Below are positions 25,545-34,628 of a DNA stretch of 64,000 nucleotides, one piece after another. The notes beneath the pieces are model-generated. The model saw only the letters and a list, made by a program, of their open reading frames with translations, did no database searches and was not told where the DNA came from. A program made the position numbers and the translations under genes. Origin of the DNA: a bacterium (GTDB lineage: Bacteria > Hinthialibacterota > Hinthialibacteria > Hinthialibacterales > Hinthialibacteraceae); NCBI GenBank assembly GCA_016125385.1, contig WGLV01000014.1, forward strand, positions 1-64,000, written 5' to 3'. The number at the start of each line of letters is the position of its first letter. Position 1 is the stretch's first letter.

Positions 25545-27482
25545 CTACCGCGGCTCTTCGTCCGAAGTGGCGCTGTTGTCTTCAATGATGTCTTGATCAT
25601 TCAACCGCTCGAATTCAAGCGGGTGACGATTCTTCAAATGATGTAACGTCATTCGGCCGTTCAGCCAGGTTACGCTCATCGGGTATTCTTCGGGATGGAA
25701 GATCACGAAGAAGAAATGCCACACTACGATGGCCAGCGTCGCCAATATAGCCTCATAGTAGTGTATTCTTTCCGCGATGTCGATGAGCCATTTGGGCATG
25801 TACTCAAAAGAAAGGATGGGGAACCAGAGAATCAGGCCGGTTACCGCCATGATAATGACGCCCCAGATCAGCGCCCAGAATTCCATTTTTTCGGTGTAGT
25901 CATAGCGGTCGAATTTGGGCGGTTCATTGCGCTTGCCCAGATAAAACGCGAGATGCTGATAGACATGGGTCAGGTCGCGTGGACGCGGCATGAAGGCGAT
26001 GACTTCAGAGCGGCCGCGGCGGGTGCAGAGCATGTAGACGCCATACATGAACGATACGATTATCAGACCCACGCCGTTGATGCGGTGGATCGTGCCGCGG
26101 ACGGATTCAGTAAAGCCGATGTACGACAAGCCGGTTACCCACCATGAATTCGGCGACAGTAAGGCGAAGCCCGTAATGGAGAGCATGATAAAGGTAAACG
26201 TCAGCACCACGTGACAGAAGATTTCAAAGTTGGTAAAGCGCCGGTATGACTTCATCCCCTTTTCCTGGCGGAACTTTTCTTTCAGCAGCGCCCACAGGAT
26301 CACGCCGTTGTGCAACAACATGCCGCCAATGACCAGGATAATCAGGGGGATGTAAATGCGTGGAACCCACGCCACGATGGAGGAAGACCTGAGCGTAACC
26401 ACCGAGTGAATCGGCGCGGCCAGTACGTTGGCGCTGATGCCTTCGTGGCATTTACCGCAGGTTTCGACGAGACGCTCGGGACTGACCGTCGAACGCGGAT
26501 CGCTGGGCGGAAGAATGAGGTGGTTGCCGTGGCAACTGGCGCAGTTCGCGGCTTTGGTGGAGCCGCCCTTCATCGCCAGACCGTGATAACTTTCGAAATA
26601 ATTCGTCACTTTCTGAGTGGCGATGTTGTACTTTTCGTTGATAACGATGGAGGAGTGGCAGCGCGCGCAGGTGTTGCCCGCCACGTTGAAGAACGAGACC
26701 GGTGAGCGGGGGTCGTTCGTACGGTAAATGGCGTGTTCGCCGTGGCAGTCGGTGCAGATCGGCGCGTCTTTATGGCCATACATCGCCGATTCGCCGTGAA
26801 TGCTTTGCAGGTATTGTTCGCTCTCGACCTTGTGGCATTGGCCGCAGGTTTTGGGCACATTCATGAAGTTCGTGCGCGATTCTGGATCACGAAGCGGTTT
26901 GATGTCGTGAGCGCCGTGACACTGGATGCAGGAAGGCGCTTTTTCATTGCCCGCCGCCAGTTCCTTAGCGTGGACGCTTTCCTGAAACAGCGCTTCACGC
27001 TGGAAGATGTCGGTTTTGTATTCCGACATGATCGCGGGATCTGAGTGGCATTTTCCGCAGGTATTGGCGATGTTGAAATGATTGGTTCTGGAATCGCGGT
27101 TATCGGCGGGAAGAATGCCGTGCGGTTCGCCGTGGCAATCGAGGCACTTCGGTCCTTTTTCATCTTTGTGGACGGAAGTAACCAGTTTTTCATTCGCCTC
27201 ATGACAACTGGAGCAATCGACCTTGGGAAGCGGGTCGTCATGGGGGAGTTCTTCAACTGAACTATGGCAGTCAACGCAGCTTAACCCACTGTGAATCGAG
27301 GCGTCAAAGCGTTCCGGATCGATGTACATGGACGTTTCAACGCCGTCCAGTTCGCCGGTCATGTCCTTTTCGCCGTGACATTCGAGACAGGTATTGTTGT
27401 CGCTGACGTCTTGAGCGGATGTGGAAAAGCAGAAAACCAATGAGATAACAGCGAGAAGCAGAATGAAGTGATGCCGTTTCAT
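25545..27482 (-). CDS. 11-heme cytochrome c fused to a cytochrome b membrane domain (CbcL-like layout)
   Basis: A 645-residue protein. It has a signal peptide (residues 1-22), a periplasmic region with eleven CxxCH motifs (CLECH through CGKCH, about 30-370), then five membrane helices of the cytochrome b/FdnI/HydC type. Candidate b-heme histidines lie in the second helix (FCHVVLTF), third (TIHRINGVG) and last (VVWHFFFVIFHPEEYP). The same layout is known in Geobacter CbcL, an inner-membrane quinol oxidase feeding extracellular respiration; orthology is not claimed. The longer TTG start at 27524 is rejected because ATG 27482 gives a clean signal peptide. It is first in the minus operon, transcribed from the shared AT-rich spacer. 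Confidence 0.85.
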   Translation of the reverse strand: MKRHHFILLLAVISLVFCFSTSAQDVSDNNTCLECHGEKDMTGELDGVETSMYIDPERFDASIHSGLSCVDCHSSVEELPHDDPLPKVDCSSCHEANEKLVTSVHKDEKGPKCLDCHGEPHGILPADNRDSRTNHFNIANTCGKCHSDPAIMSEYKTDIFQREALFQESVHAKELAAGNEKAPSCIQCHGAHDIKPLRDPESRTNFMNVPKTCGQCHKVESEQYLQSIHGESAMYGHKDAPICTDCHGEHAIYRTNDPRSPVSFFNVAGNTCARCHSSIVINEKYNIATQKVTNYFESYHGLAMKGGSTKAANCASCHGNHLILPPSDPRSTVSPERLVETCGKCHEGISANVLAAPIHSVVTLRSSSIVAWVPRIYIPLIILVIGGMLLHNGVILWALLKEKFRQEKGMKSYRRFTNFEIFCHVVLTFTFIMLSITGFALLSPNSWWVTGLSYIGFTESVRGTIHRINGVGLIIVSFMYGVYMLCTRRGRSEVIAFMPRPRDLTHVYQHLAFYLGKRNEPPKFDRYDYTEKMEFWALIWGVIIMAVTGLILWFPILSFEYMPKWLIDIAERIHYYEAILATLAIVVWHFFFVIFHPEEYPMSVTWLNGRMTLHHLKNRHPLEFERLNDQDIIEDNSATSDEEPR

Positions 27483-27919
27483 GTTGTCGTTCGCAACCTT
27501 CCTGCGGAGGATGTGTCTGTACAAGAGTATATGGCTAAATAGCTAAAAATGTGAATAGTTGGATGAAATAAAATCTTGAAAATCTCCTGCTTTTTTTGCT
27601 TGATAATGATGACCAAAATAATCGAGTATATGTTTATATATCCTGTCTTTTTGATGAACCTGATTTAAGCAGGATTTAATAATTATTGACTTGGATGTGG
27701 GATTGAGCGCATTTTTAAAAATAAAATAGTTTATAAAATATATAAAATTCCTTAAAAATCAGCGAGTTAGAAAATTTGACCTTTTTAGGAAAAAAATCGA
27801 AAAATAGGCTTTAATCTGTTGCCAGATGTGGGAGAATTGTGGTAAATGTATTATTAGATGAATAGCTAACCAGCGATGCTTTTTTACGTCGCCACCCGAT
27901 TATAGGTATTTTTCTAACG
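27483..27919. other. 437-bp AT-rich spacer between divergent cytochrome operons
   Basis: It lies between the starts of the two operons and must hold both promoters. TTGACT at 27686 and TTGACC at 27776 could be -35 boxes on the plus strand, but no convincing -10 is spaced correctly. No gene, RNA or clear repeat was recognised. Confidence 0.6.
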
Positions 27920-29827
27920 ATGAATCTGAATCGTTTTCTGCATCGATCGACTTTCCTCGCCGCGCTGTTCCTCGCGTCGCCCGCTTTCGCCCGGATTGAT
28001 ATCGTGGCGGTTTCGCCTCGGGCCGCAGGGCTCTCAGCGGATGATCTGTTCGTCGAAACCTCTTCGGGTCTGCACGTCGCGGGGCTGGGCGAGAAAGTGT
28101 ATCTTCGCGCTTCGGCCAATCAGACCGGCGCGACGCTGTCGGATATTCAATGGACGCTGACCAAGAAGCCAAGCGGATCGGCGGTTGATTTTGTAATTAA
28201 CGGTCAAACGATGACCGCTTTCGTTCCCGATAAAACCGGCGAATATCAGGTCGCGCTGTCCGCGAAATCATCCAGCGGCGCCACGCTCAACGAGACGGTG
28301 CGAGTCGTGGGCGGAACTTATGACGGGGCGGGGAATCTGACCGATGCGCCTCCCGGTTTGCAGTGCGCGCTCTGTCATACCGATAACGCGAAGGGTTGGC
28401 TTAAGACCAATCACGCTCATGTGCTTGAAAACCACCTGAACGGGATGCGGTCCGATCAGTACGACGAATCATGTTTCGCCTGTCACACCACCGGTTTTCA
28501 TGCCGAGGGCGGCATCGCCAATAAAGGATTCACCGACCGCGTCGACGAAGCGGGGCTGACTCTCGCCGATCTCGCCGATCAGGTGAATGAAGCGTATCGC
28601 CTCAATCATGACAAAGATCCGGGGAACGATGTCGCCTACTATGACATGCTGCCGAATTCCGTAAAGCAAATGGCGAACGCGCAGTGTGAAATGTGTCATG
28701 GTCCCGGCAGCCAGCACCTGGGTAATACCGCCAACATCGAAAAACCCTGGCATTCCAATTCATGCCTGCGTTGTCACGACGCGAAAGGCTTCTCGAAAGA
28801 TCTCGAAACCGAGCATCAGCCTTACGCGGCGGGACCCAACCTCCACACTCAGCCGACCGCGATATTCCAGACCGCTCCAGCGCTGCTTCAGACCGCCTGC
28901 GCGAAATGCCACTCGGCCGAGGGCTTCGTGACTCTTGCGGTTGAGGGCGGAACGGTCAGTCAGCTCAGCCCCAAGACGCAGCCGCACGGCGTAACCTGCG
29001 CCGCCTGCCACGATCCGCATGACTCCAGCCACCCCAACCAGCTGCGTACCGTCGCGGCGGTTACGCTTGACAGTGGGCAGCAGTTCGACGGCGGCGGAAA
29101 AGGCAACCTTTGCGCCAACTGCCATCAATCACGCGTACCCTCCGATCTGGAGAATTACATTCAATCGAGTTCAAACGGCCCTCACTTCGCCCCGCAGGCC
29201 GACATCATGATGGGCGTTAACGTCTGGACCTATGGTGAAGAACCCAAACGCCGCGAATCGGTGCATCAGGAAGTCGTTCAAGACACCTGCGTCGCCTGTC
29301 ACATGGCGCGCGTTCCGCATGACGGCTGGACCGATGAAAGCGGCGTGGTGATGGGCGGTCACAGTTTCCTGATCCGTTCGCGGGTGAGCGAAGCGGATAA
29401 TCATCAAAACGCCTGCACGCCGTGCCACCTCACCATGAAGTCGCTCGACCGCGTTCTGACCACTGGCCGGGATTATGACGGCGACGGCGTAAAAGAAGGC
29501 GTTCAATCGGAAGTGAAGGGATTGATGATTCGCATCGGTCAGATTCTGGCGGATCGCTATCCCGGCGTTACCGTGGCGGAAGACGGCGCGCTCAATGTGA
29601 CGGCCAGTCTTTACCAGAAGATGACTTTCGATGAGAAAGCGGCCGTGTACAACGTCCATATGTTCTACCGCGACGGCAGTTTTGGCATTCACAACGCCAG
29701 CCTGACCGTCGAGACGCTGCAGAAGACGTACGGCGCCATCGCCGGAACTTCATTCGCGGCGGAGTTTCCAAAAGCGTACATCATTGGCAGCACCGGCATC
29801 GAAGATTGGCCGGCGCATATCGAATAA
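27920..29827 (+). CDS. exported nonaheme cytochrome c with N-terminal beta domain
   Basis: A 635-residue protein with a signal peptide (residues 1-24) and a PKD/Ig-like N-terminal domain (about 50-135, YLRASANQTGATLSD to TGEYQVALSAK). Nine CxxCH motifs follow: CALCH, CFACH, CEMCH, CLRCH, CAKCH, CAACH, CANCH, CVACH and CTPCH. The C-terminal helices end in the AAVYNVHMFYRDGSFGIHN pattern seen at the equivalent place in NrfA/octaheme reductase relatives. There is no CxxCK motif, so a classical NrfA-type nitrite site is not supported. A calcium-loop-like DYDGDGVKEG lies near 517. It is first gene of the plus operon; the ribosome site is weak. Confidence 0.82.
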   Translation: MNLNRFLHRSTFLAALFLASPAFARIDIVAVSPRAAGLSADDLFVETSSGLHVAGLGEKVYLRASANQTGATLSDIQWTLTKKPSGSAVDFVINGQTMTAFVPDKTGEYQVALSAKSSSGATLNETVRVVGGTYDGAGNLTDAPPGLQCALCHTDNAKGWLKTNHAHVLENHLNGMRSDQYDESCFACHTTGFHAEGGIANKGFTDRVDEAGLTLADLADQVNEAYRLNHDKDPGNDVAYYDMLPNSVKQMANAQCEMCHGPGSQHLGNTANIEKPWHSNSCLRCHDAKGFSKDLETEHQPYAAGPNLHTQPTAIFQTAPALLQTACAKCHSAEGFVTLAVEGGTVSQLSPKTQPHGVTCAACHDPHDSSHPNQLRTVAAVTLDSGQQFDGGGKGNLCANCHQSRVPSDLENYIQSSSNGPHFAPQADIMMGVNVWTYGEEPKRRESVHQEVVQDTCVACHMARVPHDGWTDESGVVMGGHSFLIRSRVSEADNHQNACTPCHLTMKSLDRVLTTGRDYDGDGVKEGVQSEVKGLMIRIGQILADRYPGVTVAEDGALNVTASLYQKMTFDEKAAVYNVHMFYRDGSFGIHNASLTVETLQKTYGAIAGTSFAAEFPKAYIIGSTGIEDWPAHIE

Positions 29828-29849
29828 GTTTAAGCAAGGAGACAGCAAC

Positions 29850-30422
29850 ATGAAACGGCTTCTTATCCTGGGACTCATTGTTGGAACCGCGGGATTACTT
29901 CTCTTTCCCGCTCAGCCAAGCGTCAGCGACGAAGCGGACGACATCGCTTTCGTTGGCGCGGCCAAGTGCAAAATGTGCCATAACAAATCCAGTTCGGGCA
30001 AGTTTTATGACGACTGGGAAGCGGGCCCCCACGCCAAGGCTTTTGAAGTTCTGAAAGACGACGAAAAGAAAGACCCCAAATGCCTGAAATGCCACACCAC
30101 CGGCTATGGCATGAAGGACGGTTTCGTCAGTCTGGAAGAAACCGAGAAAATGGCGGGCGTTCAGTGTGAAATGTGCCACGGCCCCGGCGAAAAGCACATC
30201 AAATCGAAAAAAGATAACGTGATTCCGCACGTCTGGAAGCCGGTCGAAGAGACCTGCAAAAAGTGCCATAACGAAGAAAATCCCAACTGGGATCCGAATC
30301 GCTACACTGACGCGGACGGCAACAAGACGGGCTTCGATTACAAGCAGGCCGTAAAGAAGATCAATCACGGCGCCGTTTTTGAAGCCATTGGCAAAAAGCC
30401 CCCGATGACGGGCGATCTGTAA
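29850..30422 (+). CDS. tetraheme cytochrome c554-like protein
   Basis: A 190-residue periplasmic protein with a signal peptide (residues 1-25) and four heme motifs, CKMCH, CLKCH, CEMCH and CKKCH, in the order and spacing of the cytochrome c554 family. In Nitrosomonas c554 takes electrons from hydroxylamine oxidoreductase; related proteins act as general periplasmic shuttles. Start ATG 29850 is fixed by AAGGAG about 8 bases before it. It lies 22 bp after the nonaheme gene and is lysine-rich, suggesting interaction with acidic partners. Confidence 0.87.
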   Translation: MKRLLILGLIVGTAGLLLFPAQPSVSDEADDIAFVGAAKCKMCHNKSSSGKFYDDWEAGPHAKAFEVLKDDEKKDPKCLKCHTTGYGMKDGFVSLEETEKMAGVQCEMCHGPGEKHIKSKKDNVIPHVWKPVEETCKKCHNEENPNWDPNRYTDADGNKTGFDYKQAVKKINHGAVFEAIGKKPPMTGDL

Positions 30423-30489
30423 TTCGATACGCCGGATCAGAACACGGTTTGTTGTTACCACCATTACGGTTTGAGAGTGCGCAGCGGGA

Positions 30490-31884
30490 ATGATCAGACG
30501 AAACCAACCTATGTGGATCGCACTTTTTCTGTTCGGTCTCGCCGGAGCGATGTTCGCTCCGGCGGGCTGGGCGGAAGAAGCGGATGGCGCCGTAGCCGAC
30601 GCCACCGGGCAATCGGTGTTTTCTTCGGCGAAATTGTCGGGATCGCTCAGTTCAACCTATTACTTCCGTGAGCGGAACGGCGATACCGATAATGATTTTT
30701 ACAACTTCTTCTCGGCTCGCCTTGATGATGTTGTAAAAGATCGAGTCGACGTCGGCATGTCGTTCTACTGGCATGAAGACCTCGATGGAACCACCGGCTC
30801 TTCGAAACGGTGGGATCCGTTTCTGGATATCGACCAGGCGGGCAATGAAGACTTCCGTCTCTTTACCGCCTATATGACGATCAAGCAGCTGGTCTTTGAC
30901 GACAGTTACCTGCGCGTCGGGCGTCAATATCTGGAAGACATCGATAACGCTCATTTCGACGGCGCGACGTATTACTTCTCGCCCGTCGACAAGTTGGGCG
31001 TGACTTTATTCGGCGGCGTGCCGGTGGCGTTTTATTCGGATACTGACGGCGACCTGTTTTATGGCGCCAGCGTCGATTACCGGTTCTCAGACCGGAGCCG
31101 CGCGGCCGTCCGGTATTATCGCTACGACGCCGAGCCATTTCAGGATGATCTGTTGACCCTCGAAATGTGGAATCAGATCTTTCCGTGGTTGATGAGTCAT
31201 GATGAATTCTCGCTGTTGAACGGTGAACCGTACATTTATAACGGCGACATCTACGCGCGATGCGAGGCGATCGACCTCGACGTGATGGTGAAGGCGGTCC
31301 ACATGTTCGCCACTATCTCCGACTCGACGATCAACTTCAATCCGTATTTCCCCTTGCTGAACAGCTATGAACCGTTTGACTATATTTCGTTGTACATGGT
31401 CAAAGGGGTTTCGGATCTGTTGAGCCTGACGGGCGGCGTCGACTATCGCCAGGCGGAGGATTCAGGCACGGTCACCGAAACGACGAATCGCGACTACTGG
31501 CGCGGGACGGTCGGAGTGGAGATTTATCCCACGAAGCAACTGACCCTCAGCGCCAACGCTGAATTCTGGAACGCGAACCCCAACGATGAATTCACCGGAT
31601 TTTCCGGCGAAATCGAATACCGGCCCGCGAAACAGTGGACCCTGACCGCCGGCGCCGAATACGGCGAGTACGTTCAGGAATACCGCGACGAGTTTCTGCT
31701 GTTCTTCGGCGAAGAACGCGTCTTCCGCATCACCCCCGACGTAATCACCTATTACGCCAGCGTGAAGTGGCAGCCGTGTGAACGCGCTTACACCAAGGCG
31801 ACCTTCGAGTACGAGGTGGAAGACGGCATTTACGATAACGACGAGTGGTTTGCATTCAGGCTTCAGGCAGGGGTGAATTTCTAA
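30490..31884 (+). CDS. outer-membrane beta-barrel protein of the cytochrome operon
   Basis: A 464-residue protein with a signal peptide (residues 1-28, AGWA-EE). The body consists of alternating, aromatic-rich strands (LSGSLSSTYYFRER, LFYGASVDYRFSDRSRAAV, LTLSANAEFWN, WTLTAGAEYGEY) and ends in ..LQAGVNF, a C-terminal phenylalanine typical of barrels folded by BamA. I count at least 16 likely strands by eye, which is approximate. It has no heme motif. The next gene, an 11-heme cytochrome, starts one base after the stop, so the two products are likely made together, as in porin-cytochrome conduits. It shows no clear similarity that I recognise to MtrB. Confidence 0.72.
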   Translation: MIRRNQPMWIALFLFGLAGAMFAPAGWAEEADGAVADATGQSVFSSAKLSGSLSSTYYFRERNGDTDNDFYNFFSARLDDVVKDRVDVGMSFYWHEDLDGTTGSSKRWDPFLDIDQAGNEDFRLFTAYMTIKQLVFDDSYLRVGRQYLEDIDNAHFDGATYYFSPVDKLGVTLFGGVPVAFYSDTDGDLFYGASVDYRFSDRSRAAVRYYRYDAEPFQDDLLTLEMWNQIFPWLMSHDEFSLLNGEPYIYNGDIYARCEAIDLDVMVKAVHMFATISDSTINFNPYFPLLNSYEPFDYISLYMVKGVSDLLSLTGGVDYRQAEDSGTVTETTNRDYWRGTVGVEIYPTKQLTLSANAEFWNANPNDEFTGFSGEIEYRPAKQWTLTAGAEYGEYVQEYRDEFLLFFGEERVFRITPDVITYYASVKWQPCERAYTKATFEYEVEDGIYDNDEWFAFRLQAGVNF

Positions 31885-31885
31885 G

Positions 31886-32851
31886 ATGACTCAGCGCTTG
31901 ACGGTTTCAGTTCTATTTCCATGTTTCCTGGCGGCGGCGGGGCTGCTCTTTCTGGGGTGCGACCCCGAGAAGGAGTCGATTGAGAACTTTCCTCACAAGC
32001 CCCATATCGAGCAGGAAATCTCCTGTGACACCTGCCACGCCGTCGAGGCGGAGGGCATCGCTATGCCCACGCTCGATACCTGTCTGACCTGCCACGACGT
32101 CGAAGAAGACGAAGCGTATAATCGCTGTTCAACCTGTCACGACAAAGTTGACGTTCACCTCTCCAACGACATGGGAGAGAAGGTCGTTCAGCATCAGAAA
32201 ATCTTCAGTAAGCTCATACCAAAAGAGTGGGCGGACGTGAAGTACAAGCACGCCGAGTATTGGGAAGACACCGAAAACTGCCTCCTTTGCCATACCAATA
32301 TCGCAAGCGCGATGGGATCTTCGCTGGATAACCTGCCTTCCATGAAAACGGCGATATCCGTGCAGGAGCAGTTTGGTTTCTCCACTGAATGCTCCGTTTG
32401 TCACCTTGAAATCAATAAGTTGAATCCTCCCGCCAGCCACGACAAATCGTGGGAAAAGATGCACGGGCGCATGGCGGTGTTCAGCAACAAGCAGGATTGC
32501 CTTATGTGCCATCAGGAAGCCACCTGCCAGGCGTGTCATGAGGTTCAGAAGCCAGACAACCATACCAGTCTGTTCCGCCGTCAGACGCACGGCCTGTTGG
32601 CTTCATTCGACCGGGACAAGTGTCAGACCTGTCACCGCGTCGATGAATGCGAAACATGCCACCGCGCCAGCGCGCAGCCCATCCCGGCGGCGTCTTACCA
32701 TACTCCGGACGCCTCCTGTCTGACCTGCCATGATCCGATGGCCGCGCAGGGACCCTCGCCGCGTCCGCCACAGCGCCTGTTCAAGCCCATGCCTCACCGC
32801 CTGATGATGGGAGTGACATCGCAGAAGTGCTTGGAGTGCCATTCTTTCTGA
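31886..32851 (+). CDS. 11-heme cytochrome c, probable lipoprotein
   Basis: A 321-residue protein with a lipoprotein-type signal peptide ending LLFLGC (cysteine 25; lipobox by the permissive rule). Eleven CxxCH motifs run from CDTCH to CLECH at the extreme C-terminus. The first motif is preceded by FPHKPH, as in c7/c3 hemes. Aspartate follows the lipid cysteine; in E. coli that favours inner-membrane retention, but the rule does not hold in all phyla. The gene is coupled to the barrel gene (one-base gap) and followed by a strong terminator. Placement in or on the outer membrane is inference. Confidence 0.85.
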   Translation: MTQRLTVSVLFPCFLAAAGLLFLGCDPEKESIENFPHKPHIEQEISCDTCHAVEAEGIAMPTLDTCLTCHDVEEDEAYNRCSTCHDKVDVHLSNDMGEKVVQHQKIFSKLIPKEWADVKYKHAEYWEDTENCLLCHTNIASAMGSSLDNLPSMKTAISVQEQFGFSTECSVCHLEINKLNPPASHDKSWEKMHGRMAVFSNKQDCLMCHQEATCQACHEVQKPDNHTSLFRRQTHGLLASFDRDKCQTCHRVDECETCHRASAQPIPAASYHTPDASCLTCHDPMAAQGPSPRPPQRLFKPMPHRLMMGVTSQKCLECHSF

Positions 32852-33445
32852 GTGACGACCGATAAGAATCCATCCAAAAGACGCGCCTGTCCGGCGCGTC
32901 TTTTTCGTTTGCGAATGAGAAGGGGTACAGGGGGAAAATAACAAAATTGAAAAAACTTCTTGAATTTCGATGAATTTTATATAAATAATATATTTGACGT
33001 CCGAGCGACGTTCAGATAGATTAGACCGAAAATCTGGTTTTGTTGCGGTGTTTGGCGATTGTAGCGTGTATAAATGAATGGTTTTGAGTGAGTCTGTATT
33101 GTGAAGCCGGGATGTCAGGTCTGGTGAATTGTAATTTGTTCTTTCGATGGTTTGATACGCGTAAGTTGTTGTTTTTTAGTATGTTATGTCTTGTTTTGAA
33201 TAACTGTGCGATTTTTCCGCATCTGGTAAAAGTATCTATCACACGGTCCGGATAACAGGGTTGTGAGAATATGATGATTCAAGCAAAAAAATCAGAGTCT
33301 GGCTGGACTTCAGCGATTTTTTCCAGTACTCTACCCAGTAGCTTTGGAAGCCTCTCAACAGGTTGAATTTCATTCGGCTTTTTCTGAAAAATCGGGTAGA
33401 ATGAATCCTGTTTGTTCAAAGCCGTAAGCAAGGTATATCGAAGAA
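32852..33445. other. 594-bp intergenic region
   Basis: After the operon terminator the DNA is AT-rich and has no credible gene. TAGAAT at 33397-33402 could be a -10 box for the PHP gene but lacks a good -35. No RNA or repeat was recognised. Confidence 0.6.
32876..32910 (+). terminator. rho-independent terminator of the plus cytochrome operon
   Basis: A perfect 12-bp stem AAAAGACGCGCC/GGCGCGTCTTTT with loop TGTCC, followed by more Ts. Confidence 0.96.
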
Positions 33446-34447
33446 ATGATGTTGCTGCCCACTTCGTACCGCGATCGAATCCTATCCTTCGAACAGAGTG
33501 AGGAGAACGTCCGTCAGGGCTACGCTCCCGCCGATCTTCACGTCCACTCCTCCTGTTCGCATGACGTACTTCCTTTTCCCGACTTCCATCCCGAAGCGAT
33601 ATATCAGGAAGCGCTGAAGAAGGATTTCGCGTATATCACGATCACCGACCACGACACGATGGAAGCCTATGACATCATCGGCTGGGATCGTGAGCGGCTT
33701 GTGACCGGCGTAGAGATCACGTTGCGAGATCCGATTCGTGTGGGGCACACGATTCACGTAAACGTATACGAACTCAACAAGAAACAGTTCGAGGAACTGC
33801 GTTCGATCGCGGTGTTCGATCAGAACATCGAAACCTTTATTTCGTTTTTGCGCGATCAGAACCTGCCTTATACCTATAACCATCCCTTCTGGTTCGTTAC
33901 GCACGACAAACCCAATTACCGCGCCGTGGAAGAGATCATCGAACTGTTCCCCGTGATTGAGTACAACATGAAGCGCGTTCGCCGGAAGAACCTGATGGCG
34001 CTGTGGCTGGCGGCGAAATACGGCAAGGGCATCATCGCCTCGACCGACACGCATATCGGCCAGTTGGGCCGTGCATATACGCTGTCGAAGGGCGATACAT
34101 TCCGCGAGTATTTTCAAAACATCGCGGATTGCAACGCTTTTATCGTGCCTCAGGACCTGACGTTGAAGAATCTCAATTACGAGATCGCCACCTGGATTGA
34201 AGTTTTGTTCAACCTCGATGAAACGACGCCCGGGGCGACGCGGTATACCGGTATCGGCGTGGTGGACCGATTTATCAATTTCTGTGCGGCCAATACGTAT
34301 GAAGATTATCCGCGCGTGTTTCCAATCATGGAGCGCTGTTTTCAGGAGTTGGCGCGCACGGGTCTCTTCTCGCTGTTGTATCTCAGTTCTCAGAATCACA
34401 AAGCGCGCAAAATCCGCAAGCTGCTTGAGATTCCCGACCTGGCCTGA
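33446..34447 (+). CDS. PHP-domain metal-dependent phosphoesterase-like protein
   Basis: A 333-residue cytosolic protein with the four PHP metal-binding motifs: DLHVHSSCSHD (30-40), TDHDT, the GVEIT glutamate, and YNHPFW plus STDTHIG late in the domain (about 145-205). PHP enzymes hydrolyse phosphoesters in nucleotides, histidinol phosphate or nucleic acids; the substrate here is unknown. The C-terminal 110 residues are helical and not recognised. It is the first gene after the cytochrome region, 181 bp before btaA, with no terminator between. Confidence 0.8.
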   Translation: MMLLPTSYRDRILSFEQSEENVRQGYAPADLHVHSSCSHDVLPFPDFHPEAIYQEALKKDFAYITITDHDTMEAYDIIGWDRERLVTGVEITLRDPIRVGHTIHVNVYELNKKQFEELRSIAVFDQNIETFISFLRDQNLPYTYNHPFWFVTHDKPNYRAVEEIIELFPVIEYNMKRVRRKNLMALWLAAKYGKGIIASTDTHIGQLGRAYTLSKGDTFREYFQNIADCNAFIVPQDLTLKNLNYEIATWIEVLFNLDETTPGATRYTGIGVVDRFINFCAANTYEDYPRVFPIMERCFQELARTGLFSLLYLSSQNHKARKIRKLLEIPDLA

Positions 34448-34628
34448 CGCGGTTTTGCCTGGACGTCCCGATCGCTACGCCTCGCCCCTCCACGGATTAT
34501 CCGCCCGCGAAGCATACGAAATGACATCCAATCTCAGGCCGAACGGCTTTGCGCCTATCCGCGCTCATTGATGGATACGGCGGCTTTCGGCTACAATCCA
34601 GTGCGATTTCATCTTGAAGGATGGTTCC

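Noticed and set aside
27920-29827. Assignment of the nonaheme protein as an ammonia-forming nitrite reductase
   Set aside because: No CxxCK catalytic heme motif is present, and resemblance is limited to the C-terminal helices.
33021-33242. A 73-residue minus-strand frame between the cytochrome operon and the PHP gene
   Set aside because: Low-complexity, basic sequence with no ribosome site or family signal; most likely chance in AT-rich DNA.
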